From the NCBI RefSeq assembly GCF_049671645.1, contig NZ_JBATVG010000003.1:1-64000 (forward strand): 64,000 bases of DNA, given 5' to 3'. The notes beneath the pieces were generated by a model that made no database searches, had not been told where the DNA came from, and worked only from the letters and a program-made list of their open reading frames with translations. Both the position numbers and the translations under genes were made by a program. This document shows positions 1 to 7,097 of the stretch, piece after piece; the stretch's first letter is position 1; each line of letters opens with the position of its first letter. This stretch comes from Castellaniella sp049671645. GTDB taxonomy: Bacteria; Pseudomonadota; Gammaproteobacteria; Burkholderiales; Burkholderiaceae_B.

Positions 1-127
1 GGGTGACAACGTCTCGATGACGGTGAACCTGATTGCGCCGATCGCCATGGAAGAGGGCCTGCGTTTCGCCATCCGCGAAGGCGGTCGTACCGTGGGCGCC
101 GGCGTCGTCGCCAAAATCATCAAGTAA
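1..127 (+). CDS. tuf: Elongation factor Tu, C-terminal end (partial)
   Basis: The frame beginning at base 2 encodes 41 residues and ends at a TAA at 125-127. The visible end (GDNVSMTVNLIAPIAMEEG, then GLRFAIREGGRTVGAG and VVAKIIK) is the conserved last part of domain 3 of EF-Tu, the GTPase that carries aminoacyl-tRNA to the ribosome. The 5' part lies outside the window. Its position just before rpsJ is the usual end of the str cluster (rpsL-rpsG-fusA-tuf) in Betaproteobacteria. The gene may be one of two tuf copies, which cannot be judged here. Confidence 0.95.
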   Translation, partial: GDNVSMTVNLIAPIAMEEGLRFAIREGGRTVGAGVVAKIIK

Positions 128-137
128 TTGATGCGCT

Positions 138-158
138 GGCGGGGGCTGCGCCCCCGCC
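138..158 (+). terminator. Hairpin between tuf and rpsJ
   Basis: Perfect 9-bp inverted repeat (GGCGGGGGC / GCCCCCGCC) with a 3-nt loop in the 55-bp gap between tuf and rpsJ. No T run follows, so it is a weak or partial terminator, or an mRNA-processing or stabilising hairpin, rather than a full intrinsic terminator. Confidence 0.5.
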
Positions 159-182
159 CAGACTCGTTCTTTAGGGATATCC

Positions 183-494
183 ATGAAAAGCCAGAAAATC
201 CGCATCCGCCTGAAGGCGTTTGACTACAAGCTGATCGATCAGTCGGCCGCCGAGATCGTCGAAACGGCCAAGCGCACTGGCGCCGTGGTTCGTGGTCCCG
301 TGCCGCTGCCCACGCGCATCCGTCGCTACGACGTGCTGCGCTCGCCGCACGTCAACAAGACCTCGCGCGATCAGTTCGAAATGCGCACGCACCAGCGTCT
401 GATGGACATCGTGGATCCGACCGACAAGACCGTGGACGCCCTGATGCGTCTGGATCTGCCGGCCGGCGTCGACGTCGAAATCGCGCTGCAGTAA
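183..494 (+). CDS. rpsJ: 30S ribosomal protein S10
   Basis: A 103-residue protein, the family's normal length, starting MKSQKIRIRLKAFDYKLID and containing GPVPLPTRIRRYDVLRSPHV, which identify S10 (NusE). S10 sits in the 30S head and also acts as NusE in transcription antitermination. It is separated from tuf by 55 bp and is followed within 40 bp by a strong intrinsic terminator. It therefore appears to be the last gene of the str/tuf transcript rather than the first gene of the S10 operon. Confidence 0.97.
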   Translation: MKSQKIRIRLKAFDYKLIDQSAAEIVETAKRTGAVVRGPVPLPTRIRRYDVLRSPHVNKTSRDQFEMRTHQRLMDIVDPTDKTVDALMRLDLPAGVDVEIALQ

Positions 495-532
495 TCCAGG
501 TTCGCGCCCTCTGCGGGGCGCCGATCTGTCGA

Positions 533-564
533 CCGTCCTGTCTATCTAGGCAGGGCGGTTTTTT
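533..564 (+). terminator. Rho-independent terminator after rpsJ
   Basis: An 8-bp stem CCGTCCTG / CAGGGCGG (one G-U pair) with a 10-nt loop, followed directly by six T (559-564). This is a classical intrinsic terminator placed between rpsJ and rplC, so the ribosomal cluster is split here. Confidence 0.8.
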
Positions 565-566
565 CA

Positions 567-575
567 TGTTAGAAT
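567..575 (+). promoter_or_regulatory. Candidate extended -10 promoter for the rplC operon
   Basis: TG-T-TAGAAT (TG at 567-568, hexamer at 570-575) begins two bases after the T run of the rpsJ terminator. No good -35 hexamer is visible at the right distance, consistent with an extended -10 promoter. It would give a leader of about 140 nt upstream of rplC. This is inferred from motif and position only. Confidence 0.45.
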
Positions 576-614
576 GCTTAGCTTCGCCGTCTGTTTATTC
601 AGGTGGCGAGTTGT

Positions 615-633
615 CGTATCGGTTTTCGATACG
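615..633 (+). other. Stem-loop in the rplC leader
   Basis: Perfect 7-bp inverted repeat CGTATCG / CGATACG with a 5-nt loop inside the untranslated stretch between the rpsJ terminator and rplC. It could be part of an autoregulatory leader like the L4-controlled S10 leader of E. coli, though it shows no sequence match that I can recognise. Confidence 0.4.
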
Positions 634-719
634 GCCATATCGTCGCAAGACGGTATCCGAGCCCCGGCCAATCGCAGTCGGGATTTAAGCTTAAGGGTAA
701 CAATACCCCGGAGAAAACA

Positions 720-1409
720 ATGTCGAATTCGACACCTACGCCCGCGGCCTGGCGCCTCGGGCTTGTGGGGCGCAAGGTCGGCATGACCCGCATCTTTACC
801 GAGGAAGGTGATTCCATCCCGGTTACGGTGCTGGACGTGTCCAACAACCGCGTCGCCCAGGTCAAGACGCCTGAAGTCGACGGCTACGCCGCTGTTCAGC
901 TGGCGTATGGCAGCCGCCGCGCCTCCCGCGTGACCAAGGCCGAAGCTGGCCACTACGCCAAGGCCAGCATCGAAGCCGGCTCCATCCTGAAGGAATTCCG
1001 TCTGGACCCCACTCGCGCCGCCGAATTCACGGCCGGCGCCGTCGTGTCCGTGGAATCCGTGTTCCAGGTTGGCGAACAGGTCGACGTGACCGGCACGACG
1101 ATCGGTAAAGGCTTTGCCGGCACGATCAAGCGCCACCATTTCGGTTCCCAGCGTGCCTCGCACGGCAACTCGCGGTCGCACCGCGTGCCGGGTTCCATCG
1201 GCCAGGCCCAGGATCCTGGTCGCGTCTTCCCGGGCAAGAAAATGTCCGGTCATCTGGGTGACGTGACCCGTACCGTCCAGAATCTGGACGTGGTGCGCGT
1301 GGATGTCGAGCGCGGTCTGCTGATGGTCAAGGGCGCTGTCCCGGGCCACAAGAACGCCGACATCGTCGTGCGTCCGGCCGTCAAGGCCACGCCCAAGAAA
1401 GGAGCCTAA
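720..1409 (+). CDS. rplC: 50S ribosomal protein L3
   Basis: A 229-residue protein. The ATG at 720 is preceded by a GGAG Shine-Dalgarno, and the mature L3 pattern LGLVGRKVGMTRIF follows. The frame stays open upstream to 603, but that stretch lies in the leader and is not L3-like. The hallmark loop region HGNSRSHRVPGSIGQ (the loop that reaches the peptidyl-transferase centre) and the PGKKMSGHLG motif are present. It is the first gene of the S10-type operon here and lies 2 bp before rplD. Confidence 0.96.
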   Translation: MSNSTPTPAAWRLGLVGRKVGMTRIFTEEGDSIPVTVLDVSNNRVAQVKTPEVDGYAAVQLAYGSRRASRVTKAEAGHYAKASIEAGSILKEFRLDPTRAAEFTAGAVVSVESVFQVGEQVDVTGTTIGKGFAGTIKRHHFGSQRASHGNSRSHRVPGSIGQAQDPGRVFPGKKMSGHLGDVTRTVQNLDVVRVDVERGLLMVKGAVPGHKNADIVVRPAVKATPKKGA

Positions 1410-1411
1410 TC

Positions 1412-2035
1412 ATGGAACTCAAGCTCCTGAACGATCAGGGTCAATCCTCGGCCACCGTGGCCGGCGCCGATGACATCTTCGGCCGCGAATTCAACGAAGC
1501 GCTGGTGCACCAGATCGTCGTGGCCTACCAGGCCAACGCTCGCATGGGCAACCGCGCTCAGAAGAATCGCGAAACGGTCAAGCACTCCACCAAGAAGCCG
1601 TGGCGCCAGAAAGGCACCGGCCGCGCCCGTTCCGGGATGACTTCCTCGCCGATCTGGCGTGGGGGTGGTCGTGCGTTCCCGAACTCGCCCGACGAAAATT
1701 TCAGCCACAAGGTCAACAAGAAAATGTACCGCGCAGGTCTGCGCGCCATTTTCTCGCAACTGGTGCGCGAAGATCGTCTGGCCGTGCTGGAAAGCTTCAC
1801 GCTCGAAGCTCCCAAGACCAAGCTGGCTGCCGCCAAGCTCAAGGATCTGGGCATTTCCGAATCCGTCCTGATCATCACCGATGCGCTGGACGAAAACGTC
1901 TATCTCGCGACGCGCAACCTGCCCCACGTGGCAGTGATTGAAACGCGCTACGCCGATCCGCTGTCCCTGGTCCACTACAAGAAAGTGCTGATCACCAAGC
2001 CGGCGATCGCCCAACTCGAGGAGTTGCTGGGATGA
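1412..2035 (+). CDS. rplD: 50S ribosomal protein L4
   Basis: A 207-residue protein, normal for L4. The extended loop with KKPWRQKGTGRARSG and SPIWRGGG, which lines the exit tunnel, is clear near residues 60-90. L4 is an early-assembly 50S protein and in gammaproteobacteria represses its own operon; whether it does so here is unknown. It overlaps rplW by 4 bases (ATGA), indicating translational coupling. Confidence 0.97.
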   Translation: MELKLLNDQGQSSATVAGADDIFGREFNEALVHQIVVAYQANARMGNRAQKNRETVKHSTKKPWRQKGTGRARSGMTSSPIWRGGGRAFPNSPDENFSHKVNKKMYRAGLRAIFSQLVREDRLAVLESFTLEAPKTKLAAAKLKDLGISESVLIITDALDENVYLATRNLPHVAVIETRYADPLSLVHYKKVLITKPAIAQLEELLG

Positions 2036-2328
2036 ATGCCGAACGTCTGATGCAAGTCATTCTGGCGCCCGTGGTCACTGAAAAAGCCACGATGATCGCC
2101 GAAAAGAACAACCAGGTCGCTTTCCGTGTTGTGGCCGACGCCACCAAGCCCGAGATCAAGGCCGCCGTTGAACTGCTGTTCAAGGTCGAAGTCGATTCCG
2201 TGCAGGTCGCCAACCGCAAGGGCAAGGAAAAGCGCTTCGGCCGCTTCATGGGCCGTCGCCGCAACGAACGCAAGGCCTATGTGTCGCTCAAGGCCGGCCA
2301 GGAAATCGACTTTTCGGAGGTGAACTAA
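2032..2328 (+). CDS. rplW: 50S ribosomal protein L23
   Basis: A 98-residue L23 with the typical VTEKATMIAEKNNQVAFRV and NRKGKEKRFGR segments. L23 lies at the polypeptide exit and is the docking site for trigger factor and SRP. The gene overlaps rplD by 4 bases, and its stop codon is immediately followed by the rplB ATG with no gap. Confidence 0.97.
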   Translation: MNAERLMQVILAPVVTEKATMIAEKNNQVAFRVVADATKPEIKAAVELLFKVEVDSVQVANRKGKEKRFGRFMGRRRNERKAYVSLKAGQEIDFSEVN

Positions 2329-3156
2329 ATGCCGCTGGTAAAAGTCAAACCCACGTCCGCCGGCCGTCGGGGCATGATCAAGGTCGTGCACCCTGAACTG
2401 CACAAGGGCCCGGGCTATGCGCCCCTGCTGGAAAGCCAATCGCGCAATTCCGGCCGCAACAACAACGGCCACATCACCGTGCGTCATCGCGGCGGTGGTC
2501 ACAAGCAGCACTATCGCGTCGTCGATTTCCGCCGCAACAAGGACGGCATCGTCGCCCGCGTCGAGCGCCTGGAATACGACCCGAACCGCACGGCCCACCT
2601 GGCCCTGCTGTGCTACGCCGATGGCGAACGCCGCTACATCATCGCTCCGCGCGGTCTGGAAGTCGGCGCCACGGTCGTCTCCGGCCTGGAAGCCCCGATC
2701 CGTTCCGGCAATACGCTGCCGATCCGCGCCATCCCCGTGGGCGCCACGATCCACTGCATCGAAATGCAGCCGGGCAAGGGCGCCCAGATGGCCCGTTCGG
2801 CCGGCGCTTCCGCCGTGCTGCTGGCCCGCGAAGGCGTGTACGCCCAGGTTCGCCTGCGTTCCGGCGAAGTCCGCCGCGTGCACATCGACTGCCGCGCCAC
2901 CATCGGTGAAGTCGGCAACGGCGACCATAGCCTGCGCCAGATCGGCAAGGCCGGCGCCGTGCGCTGGCGTGGCATCCGCCCGACCGTTCGTGGCGTGGCC
3001 ATGAACCCGGTGGATCACCCGCACGGTGGTGGTGAAGGCCGCACCGGCGAAGGCCGCGTACCCGTCAGTCCGTGGGGCACTCCCACCAAGGGCTATCGGA
3101 CTCGTCGTAACAAGCGCACGGACAATATGATTGTCTCGCGCCGCAAGCGCAAATAA
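2329..3156 (+). CDS. rplB: 50S ribosomal protein L2
   Basis: A 275-residue L2, of standard length. The conserved RNA-binding core and the C-terminal motif with MNPVDHPHGGGEGR, whose histidine is important for peptidyl-transferase activity, are both present, as is TKGYRTRRNKRTDNMIVSRR at the end. It directly abuts rplW and precedes rpsS by 12 bp. Confidence 0.98.
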   Translation: MPLVKVKPTSAGRRGMIKVVHPELHKGPGYAPLLESQSRNSGRNNNGHITVRHRGGGHKQHYRVVDFRRNKDGIVARVERLEYDPNRTAHLALLCYADGERRYIIAPRGLEVGATVVSGLEAPIRSGNTLPIRAIPVGATIHCIEMQPGKGAQMARSAGASAVLLAREGVYAQVRLRSGEVRRVHIDCRATIGEVGNGDHSLRQIGKAGAVRWRGIRPTVRGVAMNPVDHPHGGGEGRTGEGRVPVSPWGTPTKGYRTRRNKRTDNMIVSRRKRK

Positions 3157-3168
3157 GGGGCGAACACT

Positions 3169-3444
3169 ATGTCACGTTCTGTCAAGAAAGGCCCGTTCGT
3201 CGATGCGCATCTGATCAAAAAGGTCGATGCCGCCGTCGGGGGCAAAGAAAAGAAGCCGATCAAGACCTGGTCGCGTCGTTCCACCATCCTGCCCGAATTC
3301 ATCGGGCTGACCATTGCCGTGCATAACGGCCGCCAGCACGTTCCCGTGTACATCAACGAGAACATGGTCGGTCATAAACTCGGTGAATTTGCCCTGACGC
3401 GGACCTTCAAGGGTCACGCGGCGGACAAAAAGGCCAAGAGGTAA
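3169..3444 (+). CDS. rpsS: 30S ribosomal protein S19
   Basis: A 91-residue S19 starting MSRSVKKGPFVDAHL, with the SRRSTILPEFIG and VYINENMVGHKLGEFA signatures. S19 is in the 30S head at the A-site side and the inter-subunit bridge. It lies in the operon 12 bp after rplB and 3 bp before rplV. Confidence 0.98.
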   Translation: MSRSVKKGPFVDAHLIKKVDAAVGGKEKKPIKTWSRRSTILPEFIGLTIAVHNGRQHVPVYINENMVGHKLGEFALTRTFKGHAADKKAKR

Positions 3445-3447
3445 GCC

Positions 3448-3777
3448 ATGGAAACTACCGCAGCTATTCGCGGCGTTCATATTTCCGCTCAGAAGACCCG
3501 CCTGGTGGCGGATCTGATCCGCGGCAAATCCGTGGCGCACGCGCTCAATATCCTGACCTTCAGCCCGAAGAAGGCCGCCGGCATCCTGAAAAAGGCGCTG
3601 GAATCGGCCATCGCCAATGCCGAGCACAACGACGGTGCCGACATCGACGAACTGAAAGTCACCACGATCTATGTCGACAAAGCCCAGTCGATGAAGCGTT
3701 TCTCGGCCCGCGCCAAGGGCCGGGGCAACCGCATCGAAAAGCAGACCTGCCACATCGTGGTCAAGGTCGGGGCCTAA
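3448..3777 (+). CDS. rplV: 50S ribosomal protein L22
   Basis: A 109-residue L22. The beta-hairpin loop that lines the exit tunnel (site of macrolide-resistance changes in other bacteria) is represented by MKRFSARAKGRGNRIEK near the C-terminus and looks wild-type. The gene is spaced 3 bp from rpsS and 9 bp from rpsC. Confidence 0.97.
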   Translation: METTAAIRGVHISAQKTRLVADLIRGKSVAHALNILTFSPKKAAGILKKALESAIANAEHNDGADIDELKVTTIYVDKAQSMKRFSARAKGRGNRIEKQTCHIVVKVGA

Positions 3778-3786
3778 GGAGTCGCA

Positions 3787-4578
3787 ATGGGACAGAAAAT
3801 TCACCCGATCGGGTTCCGCCTCGCGGTCAACCACAACTGGACTTCTCGCTGGTACGCCAACGACAAGGTCTACGGCAGCATGCTGGCCGAAGACATTCGT
3901 GTGCGTGAATACCTGAAGAAGAAGCTGAAATCCGCTTCCGTGGGCCGCGTCATCATCGAACGCCCGGCCAAGAACGCCCGCATCACCGTGTACTCGGCTC
4001 GTCCGGGCGTGGTGATCGGTCGTCGCGGCGAGGACATCGAAACGCTGAAGGCCGACCTGCAGCGCCTGATGGGCGTGCCCGTGCACGTCAACATCGAGGA
4101 AATCCGCAAGCCGGAAACCGATGCCCAGCTGATCGCGGATTCCATCACGCAGCAGCTCGAAAAGCGCATCATGTTCCGCCGCGCGATGAAACGCGCCATG
4201 CAGAACGCCATGCGCCTGGGCGCCCAGGGCATCAAGATCATGTCCTCGGGCCGTCTGAACGGCATCGAAATCGCCCGTACCGAATGGTATCGCGAAGGCC
4301 GTGTGCCCCTGCACACGCTGCGCGCCAACATCGACTACGGCACGTCCGAAGCCCAGACCACCTACGGCATCATCGGTGTCAAGGTCTGGGTCTACAAGGG
4401 CGATATGCTGCCCAATGGCGAAATGCCCCCGGAAACCGCCGCCCCGCGCGACGAAGAACGTCGTCCGCGCCGTGCTCCGCGTGGTGATCGCCCCGGCCGT
4501 CCTGGCGACAACCGCGGCCGCGGCCGTGGCCCGCGCCGCGACGCTGCCTCGGCAGCTCCCGCGCCTGAAGGAGAATAA
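3787..4578 (+). CDS. rpsC: 30S ribosomal protein S3 with long basic C-terminal tail
   Basis: A 263-residue S3, longer than the roughly 233 residues of E. coli. It begins MGQKIHPIGFRLAVNHNW and has the KH domain with the VVIGRRGEDIETL motif (around residues 75-90) for mRNA-entry RNA binding. The last roughly 45 residues are a low-complexity tail rich in Arg, Pro, Gly and Ala, as seen in many betaproteobacterial S3 proteins. It lies 9 bp after rplV and 2 bp before rplP. Confidence 0.97.
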   Translation: MGQKIHPIGFRLAVNHNWTSRWYANDKVYGSMLAEDIRVREYLKKKLKSASVGRVIIERPAKNARITVYSARPGVVIGRRGEDIETLKADLQRLMGVPVHVNIEEIRKPETDAQLIADSITQQLEKRIMFRRAMKRAMQNAMRLGAQGIKIMSSGRLNGIEIARTEWYREGRVPLHTLRANIDYGTSEAQTTYGIIGVKVWVYKGDMLPNGEMPPETAAPRDEERRPRRAPRGDRPGRPGDNRGRGRGPRRDAASAAPAPEGE

Positions 4579-4580
4579 CC

Positions 4581-4997
4581 ATGTTGTCACCCTCTCGCAG
4601 GAAATACCGCAAAGAGCAGAAAGGCCGCAACACCGGCCTGGCGACGCGCGGCACCAACGTGTCTTTTGGTGAGTTCGGCCTGAAAGCCACCGATCGCGGC
4701 CGTCTGACGGCCCGCCAGATCGAGGCTGCTCGTCGTGCCATCAACCGCCACATCAAGCGCGGCGGCCGTATCTGGATCCGGATTTTCCCGGACAAGCCCA
4801 TTTCCCAGAAGCCCGCCGAAGTCCGGATGGGTAACGGGAAGGGCAACCCGGAATTCTGGGTCGCTGAAATTCAACCCGGCAAGGTGCTGTACGAAATGGA
4901 AGGCGTGTCCGAAGAAGTCGCACGCGAAGCATTCCGCCTGGCCGCTGCCAAGCTGCCCCTGCGCACGACCTTCGTGTCGCGTCGCGTGGGCGCCTAA
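4581..4997 (+). CDS. rplP: 50S ribosomal protein L16
   Basis: A 138-residue L16 beginning MLSPSRRKYRKEQKGR. It contains the conserved FGLKATDRGRLTARQIEAAR and RIWIRIFPDKP segments. L16 organises the A-site tRNA binding region. A strong SD (AAGGAG) overlaps the end of rpsC, so the two are probably coupled. Confidence 0.97.
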   Translation: MLSPSRRKYRKEQKGRNTGLATRGTNVSFGEFGLKATDRGRLTARQIEAARRAINRHIKRGGRIWIRIFPDKPISQKPAEVRMGNGKGNPEFWVAEIQPGKVLYEMEGVSEEVAREAFRLAAAKLPLRTTFVSRRVGA

Positions 4998-5008
4998 GGG
5001 GTATATAG

Positions 5009-5200
5009 ATGAAAGCCAGTGAACTGCGCGCAAAAGACGCCGCCGGGCTCCAGACCGAGCTCGAGAGCCTGCTGAAGGCACAATTCAACCTGCGCATGCA
5101 GCGTGCCACTCAGCAGCTTTCCAACACCAGCCAGTTGGGCAAGGTGCGTCGCGACATCGCGCGCATCCGCACCATCGTGACTGAGAACGCAGGAAAGTAA
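5009..5200 (+). CDS. rpmC: 50S ribosomal protein L29
   Basis: A 63-residue alpha-helical L29 (MKASELRAKDAAGLQ, then LGKVRRDIARIRTI). It binds next to L23 at the tunnel exit. The stop is followed after 1 bp by the ATG of rpsQ. Confidence 0.96.
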   Translation: MKASELRAKDAAGLQTELESLLKAQFNLRMQRATQQLSNTSQLGKVRRDIARIRTIVTENAGK

Positions 5201-5201
5201 C

Positions 5202-5483
5202 ATGACAGCCGAAATCCAAAAAGACACCGCCAAGCGTCAACGCACGCTGGTCGGCAAGGTCGTCAGCAACAAGATGGACAAGACGATCGTCGTCAGCGTC
5301 CAGACCCGCGTGAAGCACCCCGTTCTGGGTAAATTCGTCAATCGCACTGCCAAGTACAAGGCGCACGACGAAGCCAACCAGTACAACGAGGGCGATACTG
5401 TGGAAATCGCCGAAGGTCGCCCCATCTCCAAGTCCAAGTCCTGGACGGCGGTGCGCCTGATCGAGGCCGTGCGTATCATTTGA
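5202..5483 (+). CDS. rpsQ: 30S ribosomal protein S17
   Basis: A 93-residue S17 with an OB fold. The central TLVGKVVSNKMDKTIVV and VKHPVLGKFVNRT motifs are diagnostic. It is the last gene of the S10 cluster and is followed by a strong terminator at 5549-5575. In E. coli the spc operon (rplN) follows directly, whereas here 13.3 kb of unrelated genes intervene. Confidence 0.97.
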   Translation: MTAEIQKDTAKRQRTLVGKVVSNKMDKTIVVSVQTRVKHPVLGKFVNRTAKYKAHDEANQYNEGDTVEIAEGRPISKSKSWTAVRLIEAVRII

Positions 5484-5548
5484 TGATGCGGGTGGCGCCC
5501 GGCCTCGGGCGCCATTGCCGACGCCACAGGTTCCACGCTGTGGACCAG

Positions 5549-5575
5549 ACCCCGCCTTGCGCGGGGTTTTTTTTT
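5549..5575 (+). terminator. Rho-independent terminator after rpsQ
   Basis: Perfect 7-bp stem ACCCCGC / GCGGGGT with a 5-nt loop, followed by nine T in a row (5567-5575). It ends the S10 transcript 65 bp after rpsQ and isolates the following transporter genes from ribosomal transcription. Confidence 0.88.
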
Positions 5576-5595
5576 CGAAACACGAGGAGACACGC

Positions 5596-6576
5596 ATGAA
5601 ACTGTTGAAGTTGCTCGGCGCGGCCGCCGTCTGTTTGTCGGGCCTGGTCGCTTTGTCCGCCCAGGCTCAGGATGCCTGGCCGTCCAAGACCGTCCGGATT
5701 CTGGTGCCTTTCGGCCCGGGTTCAACGCCCGATACCATGGCGCGGATGACCGCCGACTACATCGGTCCCAAGCTGGGCGTGCCGGTGGTGGTGGAAAACA
5801 AGGCGGGGGCGGGGGGCAATATCGGCACCGCCGCCATGGCCAAGGCCGCGCCGGATGGCTACACCTTCGGCATCACCATTTCCGGGCCTCTGGCAGCCAA
5901 TACCGTGCTGTTTCCGAAATTGCCTTATCAGCCCGCCCAGGACCTGGATTTCCTGACCATCGCCGCCACACAGCCCAGCGTGTTGGTGGTGGCGCCGTCC
6001 CTGGGCGCCCAGAACGTCGATGGCCTGCTGAAGGCCCTGCGCGACCGGCCGGGCGACTATAACTATGGTTCGATGGGGGTCGGCAGTATTTCCCACCTGG
6101 CCATGGCGGCGCTGGCGGCCACCAGCGGGACGGATATCGTCCACGTGCCGTACTCTACGTCCGCCCAGGTCGTGACCTCGATTCTTTCGGGTGAAACCCA
6201 GATGGGCATTCTGCCGGCCGCCGCCGTGATGGAACAGGTCGCCTCGGGCAAGCTGCAAGCCCTGGCCGTCGCCACCGCCAAGCGGTCCGCCATCCTGCCC
6301 AAGCTGCCCACGCTGGCGGAATCGGGGATGCCCGGGATCGAAGCGGATGCGTGGATGGGTTTTGTGGCGCCGCATGGCACTCCCAAGGCCGCCGAAGACC
6401 GTTTCACCCAGGAAGTCGTCCAGATGCTGAAGGATCCCGCGATCGTCAAGCAGCTGGCGAAACTGCACGAAGAGCCCGTGGCCAGCACACCGGCTGAAAT
6501 GCAGGCCGTGGTCAAGGGCGATCTGGAACGGTGGACGCCGCTCATCAAGGCCAACAACATCCGCTTTGACAACTGA
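5596..6576 (+). CDS. Bug-family solute-binding protein (TctC-like) of a tripartite tricarboxylate transporter
   Basis: A 326-residue periplasmic binding protein. The ATG at 5596 has a GAGGAGA SD and is followed by a signal peptide with a predicted cut after SAQA. Typical Bug features follow: WPSKTVRILVPFGPGSTPDTMAR-like start, KAGAGGNIGTAAMAKAAPDGYT near residues 70-90, and PTLAESGMPGIEADAW later. Bug proteins capture small carboxylates, amides or aromatic acids and pass them to TctAB; the ligand cannot be told from sequence. The adjacent TctB- and TctA-like genes complete the transporter. Bug families are strongly expanded in Alcaligenaceae. Confidence 0.92.
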   Translation: MKLLKLLGAAAVCLSGLVALSAQAQDAWPSKTVRILVPFGPGSTPDTMARMTADYIGPKLGVPVVVENKAGAGGNIGTAAMAKAAPDGYTFGITISGPLAANTVLFPKLPYQPAQDLDFLTIAATQPSVLVVAPSLGAQNVDGLLKALRDRPGDYNYGSMGVGSISHLAMAALAATSGTDIVHVPYSTSAQVVTSILSGETQMGILPAAAVMEQVASGKLQALAVATAKRSAILPKLPTLAESGMPGIEADAWMGFVAPHGTPKAAEDRFTQEVVQMLKDPAIVKQLAKLHEEPVASTPAEMQAVVKGDLERWTPLIKANNIRFDN

Positions 6577-6624
6577 GGCGCGGCGCGGCGCGCCCCGCCT
6601 GCCGCCGACCATGACGGACACACG

Positions 6625-7083
6625 ATGCGCTTGACCATACGCAATCAACCGGATTTCTGGGCAGGGGTCCTGTTCATCTGCGCCGGCCTGGCTTTCGGGC
6701 TGGGAGCGCAGCGCTATCCCATCGGCCAGGCCAGCCGGATGGGCGCGGGGTATTTCCCCGCCCTGCTGGGGCTGTGCCTGGTGTTGCTGGGCCTGGCGCT
6801 GGCGTGGCAGGCCTGCCGTCCGACCGCGCAGCGCGCGTCCGTCCGCCGTCCGGACTGGCGCGCGGCTGGCATCGTGCTGGGCGCGGTGTGCCTGTTTGCC
6901 GCGGCCTTGCCGATCCTGGGGGTCTTGTCGTCGGTCTTCATCCTGGTCTTCATCGGCAGCATGGCCGGCCATGATTTCGACTGGCGGGTGGCCGTTCTGG
7001 TAGGGGTTGGCATGATGGCGTTCGTCTGGCTGGTGTTCATCCAGGGGCTGGGCCTGGTGTTCCCTGCGGGGCTGCTGGGATAG
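6625..7083 (+). CDS. TctB-like small membrane subunit of the tripartite tricarboxylate transporter
   Basis: A 152-residue protein with about four hydrophobic segments (near residues 10-30, 45-60, 80-105 and 115-145) and the early motif QPDFWAGVLFICAGLAFG, typical of TctB-family subunits. It would form the inner-membrane complex with the large TctA-like subunit encoded 14 bp downstream. TctB proteins diverge strongly, so the call rests mainly on topology and on position between the binding protein and TctA. Confidence 0.82.
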   Translation: MRLTIRNQPDFWAGVLFICAGLAFGLGAQRYPIGQASRMGAGYFPALLGLCLVLLGLALAWQACRPTAQRASVRRPDWRAAGIVLGAVCLFAAALPILGVLSSVFILVFIGSMAGHDFDWRVAVLVGVGMMAFVWLVFIQGLGLVFPAGLLG

Positions 7084-7097
7084 GGCGGGGGATCGGT

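Noticed and set aside
603..719. An upstream extension of rplC in the same frame
   Set aside because: The stretch is the leader with a hairpin. L3 proteins start near the MSNSTP position, and the good Shine-Dalgarno precedes the ATG at 720.
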